DNA from: Talinum fruticosum
Taxonomy: Eukaryota; Streptophyta; Magnoliopsida; Caryophyllales; Talinaceae
Direction: 5' to 3'
Length of the DNA stretch: 64,000 nucleotides
NCBI GenBank assembly: GCA_021018815.1
Contig: JAITYX010000002.1
Span: 11,687,001 to 11,751,000 of the forward strand
Program-made: the position numbers and the translations under genes
In this document: positions 11,700 to 23,030 of the stretch, piece after piece
How the letters are laid out: every line of letters starts with the position of its first letter
How positions within the stretch are numbered: the stretch's first letter is position 1
Notes under the pieces: generated by a model
What the model saw: the letters and a program-made list of their open reading frames with translations, nothing else
The model's database searches: none
What the model was told of the DNA's origin: nothing

Positions 11700-13390
11700 G
11701 TAGGTTGCAAATTAAACATGTTGGGGAAATCATGGAGAATTAGCTTTATGATGAAAATAGCGTTGAAATTTTGATGGATTTTGAAATATGCAAAATTAAA
11801 AATAGGGCATATGTTTGCCCCTAATAGAAGCTGTTGATTTTTATGTCGGACACAACATTATTTAAGTGAATTAACTCGGTGAATTGTACTTGAGCTTGCT
11901 GGAATATCTGGTACCCTCAAGTTTTCTAGCTCCTGGTAGTGCTAGATATGAGGAAAAAAGAACTTGTCGTTACTCAGGAAGGTCTGAATATGAGAATGGT
12001 GAGGAGATGATAAAGCCCTTCGGTTGTGGTTCTGCATTAGTGAACGGGAAGCAGTGGCTGCTGATTGCTTTCTTGTGAAATGTCTGGCCTACCTGTAATC
12101 ATTTAGTGTTAAGCTATGCAAATCTGACCCTCGTTACCTTACTATGGGTGGAAGCCTCGTGAGGTGCCCTGGAGTAGTGTTTAAGGTGTTACCATGTTAG
12201 AAAGTCTTATTGCAGGCTATGTTGAGTTGTTGTAATATGTTTTGTTGGCGGGAATCAAGTTATCATTTCTTGTTGAATCCATTCTGCTCTATGTTCATAT
12301 TTTCCTTTTTGTCGCTTGTAGCATTAATTGCTACCTATTCTAATAACACAGATTCTTTTGTGAGATTGTCATCCAATGGCCTTCCCATGAGATCAGCCTC
12401 TTTTTTGGTCCATGCAGTCCATTCTTATGTGCACGAGCTTCTGTCTCACAACTGCCTGGATCGAAACCCCCTTTCCCAAGATTAATTGTTCTAACAATTA
12501 GAAAATTTTGATTTAGTTTCCTTTCTGTGTGTGATATTTAAGTGATGGTTATTTCTGCAAGTCGGTGCCCCAATGGACCCACATTTCTGCGCAATCAGAG
12601 AACAGATGAATAGCCATTGGGGTTTCTGTTGCAAAAGTAAGGGGCCTCTAAAGAATTCCATTTGATGTGTGACTTTAATGGCTGGCAGGTAAGAAGTTGA
12701 CTAATTTCCACCATCCTTGCTTCCTACTTTTTGAGAGATTCTCATCATGCATATTGGCCTATAATTTCATTCCCTGCAATGTGAACCATTGAATGTTGCT
12801 TTTGGTTTGTCAATTCCCTGTCTTTTTTCTTCATGATTACTTACATCTTCCAATTTGCCCTAGCTATACCATCTCTTTTAGTGTTTCATTTGTTTCCCTT
12901 TTTCTGTTTTCTTTTTTGTTAATCCATTTGTCTGTTATGTTTTTTTGGGGGTGGGGGGTGGGGGAGGGATCTACAGAAGGAGTTCAGTACACTTGCATTT
13001 CATATATGTACATACCAGAGCGCATATAATTAATTAGCCCATGGATATAGGTAAAAGGCAAATTACTTAGTTTTTGATCACTAATGTAAGCAATACCTCA
13101 GTTGCAAGACAAATATAAATGATCATGCTTAACAGCTTGATTGTGCTCAAAATCTTACAAGAAGAAAGGCGTAACATTACGATCAACTTTTTACAAAGGT
13201 GAACTCTAATTCCACTCACATCCTGCTGGCCAGAACTTCATTTTCCCATTGGAGGCAGTGACTATATATGCAAGTGAAGTGATTCATCTATGATGAAACA
13301 AACATGATTTGACATATATACGATCTACAATCACACACTAATTAAAACCATGGTAAAACAGTGATTTTGATTCACAGGAAAGCTTCTCCT
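11700..13390. other. Region without an assignable gene
   Basis: Intron-like, T-rich sequence, possibly 3' parts of the candidate gene at 11339. A strong G-run motif lies at 12947-12968. No protein family recognised. Confidence 0.35.
12947..12968 (+). other. Predicted G-quadruplex motif
   Basis: Four G-runs of 5, 6, 5 and 3 separated by single bases (T, T, A). This fits a very tight G-quadruplex consensus on the plus strand, directly after a T-rich tract. Structure in vivo is inferred only. Confidence 0.7.
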
Positions 13391-13406
13391 TTTTGCTGAA
13401 AATAGG

Positions 13407-16400
13407 TCATCTCCGGAAGCTAGGTACTGCAGAAGGCTGCTTGAGGGCATCTTCATCCTCCTCTGGCAGCTTGACAGCAGTATAGATACCTGCCCCACAG
13501 AGTGCTCCAAGGAATGGGGCAGTAAAGTATATCCATATGCCTTTGAAGTTGTTTGCGGCTATTGCTGGCCCCAATGTCCTAACTGGATTCATTGAGGCCC
13601 CTGTTGCAGGCCTATAGCATAAAGTAAAATATAAGGCTTCAATAAATTCCGTGCTTCTATTCATTTGAATGCGATCAATATCTGATGGACGTAATGATGT
13701 TGAGTTTGATGTTATTGTGATTGAGAGTAGTGTGCAAGTTTGACTTTGTTACTTGAGGTGTATTATTGTGTTGGCCAATCCATCACTCACAAATCACAAG
13801 GAGCATAAGTGCATATAATCCTAATCAATATGATTACTGATGACACTGGGTTCTGGAACTGTTTCATCATGAGCATCTATAATTTGTTTCTTTGCCTCTC
13901 CTTTGCAATGATGACTTGAATTTCATTCAAGAATGCGTTGTTGAGATTGACACAAACTTGTTTGTATTGTACTTATTCTGAAAGACTTGTTTTCATTCAA
14001 AATTTTCCTTTTATTTGGCTTTACACTATAAAATTTACTTCTGTTTTAACGCATAACCAATTATTCAGGTTACAAGAACCAGCTTCTATGGTCTTTAAGC
14101 AACGAAATTATTGGGTGTACTATATTTCTGTTTGTAAACTACTAGGGGCCCATGAAGTTTACGATGCTGACAAGAACCTGATACTCATTAAGAACAATGG
14201 TTTATATATGATCATTTTTCATAATTTCAAACTTTTTATCTTTGATAAAACTGAAAGCATGCTTCTATTCTTCATATCCTTCAGTTATTCATTTCGTACT
14301 AGGTTTAGTGCTTATTTTATGAACCCCTATTTTTTTTATGGATCCCAAACCTGACCTGACCTGACCGAATCATCCCTAAAGCTAGCTTGCAGAGAGGTTT
14401 TATCTGCACAATAAACTCTCCAACCTAATGTTTTAGTCTTTGCATTTACTCCTATTCACCAAATGAAAAACGTGCAGAAAGATACTCTGTCCTTCTATAT
14501 TCTATAATTTAAATCTAGATCATATTCTGATAAGTGGGAGATGAATATTGAATTTCTGAGGAAGGAATAAAATCAAGAGGCGGTGGCACACCCGGCTATG
14601 AGTATGTTGAGCATGACAGTTGCCCCTACCGCAATTCCAGCCAGTTCTCCCACCTGCAGGACAAGACAGACATTTCAGTATTTCATAGCTCTCCCACGTT
14701 CATAGATTCTGTGCATTTGCCCTGTTTTCTTGATATAAGGATCTTTAAGGCATCATCGTGAATTATGGTTTCACCGACTTCAATCAAAAATAATTTTGAC
14801 ACATATAACATGGCTTCATTTGCAGTTGTTGCTTGATCATTTAATTATCAACTTTTTGATCAAATTATATGTGCAAAAATTTTGAAACTCTCAAGGTGTT
14901 TTTGATGCAATTTATTATGAGATTCTATATTCTACTTGATTTTGGCTTTTTCATAACTAAGGGTCTCCTTTCTCCAATGGTATTATTTTTTCATCCCCAC
15001 ACTTTGAAGCTTCTTCCATCTGTATTTGTTTTCCTCTTTTCCTTGACTAAGATGTGAGGAGCGCCGTACGTGCTCAGTTGGTCCTCAAAAAATGATCTTA
15101 ATTAAGCTGCTAAGAAAATAGTATATAAACCAATATTGGCATTAAAAAGAAAAAAGAAACCAGAAATCCAGAAACAGGCTAGCTTATGGTTCCTTATAAT
15201 AATATTGAGTGTTGGCCTTATCCTGCTAATATGTCAAGGTACTAATATAGTAATCAAACTAAGCATTACTATATTTCTTGGAACTTGAACTTCTCTGCTC
15301 TGAGATATATGCATTTACTCTTGTCCCTAGGGATTAGTAACTTATTTGAGAAAGTAGTCCTGATCTCTCAAGTAATTTACTAGTTCCAGATTTGAGTCCT
15401 GACATTGTAGGTGATTTAAATATCACTCATGGCTTAGCTGTTCTGGATAGTGGGAGCAGCACCAGAATTTTAATTAATAGTTGGAAAGGGAGTAGAAACA
15501 GCCTTTTCGCCCCCACCCCCTCTATACCGTCATTTTCTTTTCCTTTTGTTTTTGAATACTAAAACAGATAGGCAGATGATTGAGGGGAATGTAAGAAGGA
15601 CAAAGACTAATGCTTACTGCTCTGGTGTCAGTGGCAACTGCAGTGACAACGAACATGAGGTTGAAGGTGATGATGAATTCAAGAGCAAAAGCTTGACCAT
15701 AAGTCACTGAAGGAACGGTCACTCCTCCCCCATCATAGGATGGAAAACCCCTTGAGCAAGAATGCTGCGGATAAAGATGCTAGCATTTGCGCTCCAATGT
15801 AAACTGGAACCTGCAAGTTTATTAAGTACCCAATATCGAAGACATTACTGTGTAATATAAGGACTTTGAAGCATTGTGGCATGACGCTAGCCATACCCAT
15901 GTTGGACTATTGAGCATTCAATACAGGTTGGATTTGGCCATTTTTTGAAACTTTACATGGCAGTATAAAGTGAATGGTCATTGTGCATACCCATAACGGA
16001 TATTTTAGGTGAAATAAAGGGTCCAAGAATGGAAGCTTTTGAACCTTCCTTCTTGATGTAACTAATGTACTGTAATCTTTTAAAGAACAGAATTCATTTT
16101 TCTTACTTGGGTCCATGGAAAATGTTTCAGCGCTGCAAAGGCAATGGTGAGAGATGGATTCAGATGGGCGCCAGAGATGTGGCCTGTTGCGAGGATGACA
16201 ATCATAACAGCAAGGCCACTGGAGGCTGCACATCCGATTAGTGTCTCTGAGCCCTGTGTCTTCTCGTTTACAATAGCTGTGGCAGTTCCAGCAAAGATGA
16301 GTATCAGGGTTCCAATGAACTCCGCCACTACCTGGTTGATATTAAACAAACATCAACAATAGTCAAGGACAATTAAGTGAGAACATCATTGGTCAGTCTT

Positions 16401-16792
16401 ATAATCTTCTTTTGAGCATCAAATGTGTGATATAATATGATGTCCTCTGTTACATAAAATGGTTTTCCACACATGTTTGGAAACCCTTTTAAAATTTGTA
16501 ATACATTCTACTTTGGATCTTCAAACCGGGATAATGTCGTGCCAGATTGGGGCCAAAGAAAGATACCTTCTTAAATAGAGGGACAGGGGAGGTGGCATTG
16601 TCATAGTGCAGGTGACAGCAGGCAAGCTCCCTTCCTCATTAGGCCAAGTTTCTACTGTGAAGCAGTTTCCGAGGAGGGACTTCTTAGGGGTTGGGGTGGG
16701 TCTGTCTCCCTAAACCCTCCAAACAGGGGAGCTCCAGGAGTTCCTGGGGTCTGTGGGGTTGAAGGCATTGAACCAGGATCCTCAGCATCCAT
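13407..16792 (-). CDS. NIP5;1: NIP5;1-type aquaporin (boric acid channel), five exons
   Basis: Plasma-membrane boric acid and metalloid channel of the NIP II class. Exons on the minus strand: 16792-16567, 16331-16107, 15810-15618, 14653-14592 (62 nt) and 13611-13407; junctions of exons 2 to 5 keep phase. Exon 1 encodes the proline/threonine-rich N-terminus typical of NIP5;1 ([12 protein letters not shown]). The pore motifs are NPS in [12 protein letters not shown] and NPV in [13 protein letters not shown], the pair expected for NIP5;1; NIP6;1 has NPA/NPV. The protein ends in PSFRR. Frame is lost at the C4 and C5 runs 15748-15751 and 15727-15731, at the G4 run 16687-16690 (plus-strand bases) and probably near 16572-16574. 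Each is restored by one added base, so I read these as sequence errors rather than gene death. Confidence 0.88.
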
Positions 16793-19700
16793 ATTTTACA
16801 CTCTTCAAATCTTAGAGGTAGAAAACAAGGGGGGTTGAGCGGGGAGAATCCTACTGAGATAAGCTAAGTTTAGATGTTGAGAGTACTACCTAGTATGGTA
16901 TTTTATAGTGGGCATTTTGGGTTGGTTGACTAACTGAGTTTTCTTTGCCCGGAGAGGGAGGGGGTCCCTACTTATGAAAGGAGAGAGAAGTTTAGTGGAT
17001 GGAAGGGAAGGAGCCAAAGAGGAGGGCTTCCTTTGGCAGCAATGGACAAAAATGTTGGTGGGACAGTAGAGGACTGTTCATTGCCTCTCAGGGATGCCTT
17101 TTTAAAGGAGCTTTATGACATGGGTCGTTTTAATCATAGTAATCTTTACTGTCACTAGTAGTTTTTTAATGTGCAAATTCAGTCCTCCCACAATTATGAA
17201 GAAGACCACTATCTCAGCTGAATTATTTGGTGCAGCATCATTGTTAAGATTTTTCAGTTTGGAATGTGTCACAAGGTTTGTCCATCTCAAAAGTAGAGAG
17301 TTTGGAGAGAATTTGTGGTTTTTATGAAACGTCAGGAAAAGAATTAGAAAACTCTCATTTTGAGAATCATGCCCAATACATTTTCAAAGTATCTTATTTG
17401 ATTTTCTAGGAGTAATTTTTAAATTTTTTTAAATTTCTGAATTACAACCCAAATTCCATTATACTTGTCATAGCGCTGTTGTAGATATCTTATCTAAACT
17501 GGGAGAACAATATATGTAAGATTACTCAAATCTTGATAAGAGGATTTTCCATTTGTGACTATATCTTTTAAAAAGCTGGTAACATGGATTACTAGGTATC
17601 ACAAAAATGGACAAAAACAATGGAAAAGGAGCGAGGAAGAAGAAAAAGGGAAAGATGAATGGTTGGTAGAGCTGTTTCTTACTTCCTAGTGGATTGAGGG
17701 GAATAACCCCAGCCCCAAAATAATGATAGTTTGTAGAAAATCAGAATCCTACTTTTTTGGCTGATTTTATACCATCCTCTCATAAAATGAACACACCAAA
17801 GGAATGTTGTCAATTGGAGAAAAAGCTGAATTTTCTAATCTTCTGTTCGTGTTCTGAATAACTCTCTTTATTTTTTAGTCTTGACTTTGTCGGTGAGGTA
17901 AAGGAGTGGACCTTTAATGCTTGCTTTCATGTCTACTTTTTGGTAAAAAATTATAAATTGATGTTGGTAGAGTTTAAGCCGGGAATATTCACTGCCAACT
18001 TAAAAACTTTATTGGTTAGTTTAGCTTATACCTCTAGAATTTCTTCCCCATATTTTAAAAATGCTTTTTAAACTATGAAAGATGAATACAAGACATACCT
18101 ATACATTGAATTGCTACTAATCCACACATCTACCCACCTTTCTTTTTCTTTTCTTTTCAAGGCACAATATGTGTTTCTTTTGGCTTTATTAATTAAATAA
18201 GGATCTTAATAGCAAAATGAAAAAGAATAATTAATAAATTGGTTAAGTAATTAAAAAACAAAATAAGGATCTAAGATCTTAGGCAGCATAGAAACTCTAT
18301 ATTATATGCTGTTTTGTCCAATAGTAAAATGTTAACTCACGTATTGCCACATTATTTACTACAAGATTGATATTAGACTATTTTGAACTTGCTACTTATG
18401 ATAAAAATGTATCTAACTTGATATTTCATAATTGATTAAGAATACAATAGTGTAGACCATCTAATTGTTTGATCAAAGCCACAACCCCCCCCAAACAAAA
18501 AAAACTGAGAACTCTACCATTCATTTTTTTTCAATTTATCATCAGAACATGTACGGGATCTCCACATTATGTGGGTTAAAGAACTACATTAAAATAACAC
18601 GGGTTCATGTGGGGTATCATTGAGACCCTAATAATGTTACCAAATTATTATTGAACTAATGAAGCTGTCAAGAAGATACCTACAACATGTGTATAGGGGA
18701 GGTGGTATCCTGGCACAAATTAAACTCTTTTGTTTTTAGGATAATTGTTTTGATCAATTTTAAGATATTTTAATCCAAATTTTAATGTTACAGAACTTAG
18801 CTTGTTTTAAATTTATTAAAACTTTCAGCTTTTGATTTCACATTGTTTGCATCTTCTTTTATACTTTCTCTCCTTTGGAAAGTGCCATGTATATTGATGT
18901 TTCATGTTGGCGCTCAGTCTTATAGGCCTAGCTCATAATTTTGCTTTCAAGAATATGAAGTTAATATCTTTTCCCTTTTACTGTTTTTTGGTCTTCTTTT
19001 CCTTTCTCTCTTTCTTTTTCTTTTTTTTTTTTTGGGGGGGAATAGGTGGATGTAGTACCATATCTATTAAGGATTGAGTGGGTAGCAGACCCCTGAAGTT
19101 TTGGTATAAGTGTAATTTGAAAGTATAGGAAAAAATCATTTTATAAGGTTTTCTGCATGTTTTAAGTGCATGTTGAAATTGTATCACTTATATGTTAAGG
19201 TTTAATATATCCACTATTGGTTAATTTTAGGTTTGTCGGTGTGACCATGATGAAGCATTCCTTATTTCCAGAACCCAGTATAGACTTTCTGAGACAAGCT
19301 CACACATGGACAACTATGTCTCTTCCCAATTAACATAACCAAAGTCTCCTGTATGTTGATCAAAGAGAAAAACAAGTCTATAATACATGACTCAAGCAGT
19401 AAAGTTGTTGGTCTCAATTCTTTTTTATTTAACTTTGCAAAAAGTGAAGACTGTACCTTCTAGTTCTTATGATTTATCTTATTTCTATTTTTCTGCTCTT
19501 AATCTCTTATACATGTTGATTGATTTTTTCCCCTTTTTTATGGGGTCAAATATATACAATCTTACTCACTGATGAGAGGCTGTTTTCGTTGACCCCAAAC
19601 TTAAAAGAGTATGACTGCCAACTCCTCAATGAAGAAGAAGATGACATAGTGTGAAAATGATGTTTTGCTTGAAGTTGCTAGCTTTAATTTGCTCTCATTT

Positions 19701-19898
19701 ATTCCTACATCTTGAATTTCAAAGCATGGAGTATTATACTAGAGGTAGAAAATTAGCCACGTTCCCGTTGACTATAGTTAGGAAAATATCAGAGACTTGG
19801 AAAGGTCTTCATCTGCTTAACGAACGATAGATCTTTGCACTTATGCACTGCTTTCTTGGAGTTAGATTAATACTGAGCCCTTTTGGGAAGCACAAATA
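16793..19898. other. Intergenic region between two divergently read genes
   Basis: Holds the 5' regions of the minus-strand NIP gene and the plus-strand WAK-like gene. AT-rich with a poly(T)/poly(G) junction near 19018-19040. No coding region or RNA gene recognised. Confidence 0.45.
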
Positions 19899-22360
19899 AT
19901 GATTCACGGACTTCAGTTTCAGTTCATCATCCTGATAATTTTTCTCATCGTGTCAGCAGCATCATTTGGTTCAGCACAATTTGTAACGAGGCCTGGGTGC
20001 AAGGATAGCTGCAACAATTCGAGCATCAAAATCCCATTTCCATTTGGTATTGGTCCCAACTGTTACTACAATCCATGGTACGAGATTGTCTGCAGTCCTA
20101 TTTCTCCATCTTTGGGTGTTCAGAAGCCTTTTCTAAGTAAATTTGATATCGAGGTGCTGAATATATCCAGTTGTCTTGATAGTCCTAATTATCAAGGTTA
20201 TGGTTACTGTTATGCAGATGGATTATATCTGAAGGTGGCCACTCAGTGGCAAAATGTATGTTCAGAGCAAGTAGTTACAAGCCTTGAATTGGGTAGAAGT
20301 AGCCCTTTCAGTTTCTCAACCATAAAAAACAATTTGGTGGCAATGGGCTGCTCAGGTCAAGCCAGACTTCTAAACCGGTCTCATCAAGTCTTGGGAGGAT
20401 GTTCTTCAATTTGCCAAACAGAGAAAAAGGAGGATAAAGACACTACTTGTGATGGACTTGGTTTTTGTTTGATAACACTACCAGCATCATCATGGGGAAT
20501 TGATTTTTGTGAGATAGATTTCACTGGCTTAACAGCTGATACTTGCCTGAAGGTTGCAATGATGGAGGTATCTGTGGAGGAGAACATAGAGAAACGAATC
20601 TCCACTGCAGACTCATTCACGGCTGTGTGGAACTGGAAGCCCCCACTTTATCCAAGCGGCTTCATAATACAATTGATTTTATTTGCAATGATGAGAGTTT
20701 TGGATACAATGAGAGTGTTTCTATTTGTTCCTGCCAGGTTGGTTACCAAGGAAATCCTTACCTTCCCTACGGCTGCCAAGGTGACGCTTCTGCAACTATT
20801 AATTATCTTCTTTTCCTTCGGTATTGCCTTGTTCTGTCAATAGTATTTCTATTTCTTTTAGATTTAGATACAGGCATACAGCTCTGTAAGGATAAGGCTT
20901 TGTACATCTTTTTTTAGGTCTTGCTTCAATGAAATCTGTACTGTTCATATTTGTATGTCGTTATTACATTGATGCTAATCTCATTCGGTTTTTCCTTGTT
21001 TAGTATTTTCATATGATTGGCCCACACCCGAAGGATTCCATAGTGAGAAGCCTTCTTTGATGACATGGCGAGGACTACTAGGTAAGGACTCCAAGCAGTA
21101 TCCATGAATGACTAGAACTTGCAATGTGCTTATCTATTTGTGCATAGATGATGCATTCATTCCATGATATGATCTACAGGGCTTAGCGCAGCTGTGGGAT
21201 CTGTGACTTTGCTCCTTTTTGGCTATGCTTTATTTAATTCACTGAGGAGATATAGGCGGATAAAGCGAAGAACAAACTTCTTTAAATGAAATGGTGGTTT
21301 ACTGCTGCAACAACAAATGACTTCGACTGAAGGTGTGGTCGAGAGAACAAAAGTCTTCACTGCTGATGAATTGGAGAAAGCCACTGACTACTTCAATGCA
21401 AACAGAATACTCGGCCAAGGGGGCCAAGGTACAGTTTACAAAGGCATGTTACTCGATGGACGAGTTGTGGCCATTAAGAAGGCCAAGAAGGTTGATGAGA
21501 ACCAATTGGGGCATTTCATAAATGAGGTAGTTATTCTGTCTCAAATCAACCATCGAAATGTCGTTAAGCTATTAGGATGCTGTTTGGAGACAGAAGTTCC
21601 TTTGCTTGTGTATGAGTTCATCCCAAATGGAACACTTTCTCAACATGTTCATAATCCCAGTGAAAACTTCCATGTTTCTTGGAAAATGCGCTTGCAAATT
21701 GCTGCAGAATCTGCCGGTGCAATTGCTTACCTGCACTCATCCTCAGCTACGCCTGTTTATCACAGAGATATCAAGTCCTCGAATATACTTTTGGATGACA
21801 AATATAGAGCAAAGGTGTCGGATTTTGGTGCTTCAAGGACCATAACAATTGATCAGACCCACTTGACTACTCGTGTGCAAGGTACATTTGGCTATTTCGA
21901 CCCTGAGTACTTCCAGTCAAATCAATTCACAGAGAAGAGTGACGTGTACAGTTTTGGGGTAGTTCTTCTTGAGCTTTTAACAAGCAAAAAGCCACTCTCT
22001 GAAACCGGGTCTGGAGAATGGAAAAGCTTGGCAATGGAGTTCCTTCATCATGTGGAAATTTCTCGTTTGTTCGATATCCTAGACAATAGAGTCGTCGAGG
22101 AAGCCAAGGAGGAGGAGATAATGGCCACTGTAGAACTCGCGAAACGGTGCTTGAACATGAATGGGAAGCTCAGGCCTACAATGAAAGAAGTTGCAATTGC
22201 ATTAGAAGGGACTATATCACCCAATTTACCATCTACAACAGGGGAAAACTTTCCAAGGGAGGATGATGTGGTTATGGAGATGGGTTCATTTTACTCAGAA
22301 AATGGCATTGACATTTCCTACTCTGTTGATGCCCTACCACTAATGCACAACACAGTATAA
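19899..22360 (+). CDS. Wall-associated kinase-like receptor (WAKL), with stop in juxtamembrane region
   Basis: Cell-surface receptor kinase of the WAK/WAKL family. Exon 1 (19899-20780) has a signal peptide ([19 protein letters not shown]), a GUB_WAK galacturonan-binding domain (PGCKDSC, IPFPFG, CYYN) and a WAK cysteine-rich end ([16 protein letters not shown]). Exon 2 is 21004-21081 and exon 3 is 21180-22360, with compatible phases; no separate EGF_CA exon is seen. Exon 3 holds the membrane segment ([16 protein letters not shown]) and a complete kinase: [36 protein letters not shown] and [11 protein letters not shown]. Two lesions: frame is lost at the C5 run 20640-20644 (one added C repairs it), and TGA at 21287-21289 stands where family members have KRNGG. 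The kinase alone could start at ATG 21317. Confidence 0.85.
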
Positions 22361-23030
22361 TAGTATGCTTAATTGTACAATTACTACATTCTAAGTTTGC
22401 AAGCAACTTTCTCCTTTAAAGTCAATAAAGAGCATTCATCTTGGATCTATGTTATGTTATGTAAGCTGCTAAATTTGCAGTAAGAATTTGTGCAGGTGTT
22501 GCAGAGTTAAATTGAATTATGTACTCTTCAAAAGTGAGAGCAGGTTGTTCGACTTGGGCAAGGTTAAAGGAGTTGTTGATTAACGGTAGAATTCTAAAGA
22601 ACATTCACGTGAAGGATAATTAAAGTATTACTCTGTTTCTGAACTTCGATCATTAATTTAAATTTGTAATTAATTTATTTTTAGACATTACAAAAAAAAT
22701 GACGTGATTCATACACATAAAAACAATGATATTGTTCTTTTTTAAAAAAATATTTTTATTTTTTAGATCAGAGGGGATAGCACTAGCTAGTAGTCTGCCA
22801 CCAATTTGTTGGGCACGTTCATGGGACAACACTTGGTACGTATCACTATTTACTACCAGGCGCTAACACATTGGACCCTCCATCTATTTTAATCAGTTAA
22901 TCAGTATTCTGTATTCACTTACATATTCCAAGCTCAGCCGTAGCTAATTTTAGTGCACTGCTCAATCCTCCAATTCAAAACCCTACCGAAGATAAAGCTT
23001 TCAACTACCCTACTTATTCTACCAAAGAAA
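22361..23030. other. Intergenic, WAKL 3' end and PP2C promoter
   Basis: No coding region recognised. AT-rich. Confidence 0.5.

Noticed and set aside
13938..14354. 138-codon plus-strand frame inside a NIP intron
   Set aside because: Phe/Tyr-rich chance translation of AT-rich intron sequence, with no motif.
16567..16792. Initial view that the NIP gene lacked its first exon
   Set aside because: The minus strand here encodes the [11 protein letters not shown]-terminus and ends in a plausible donor, so the gene is complete.
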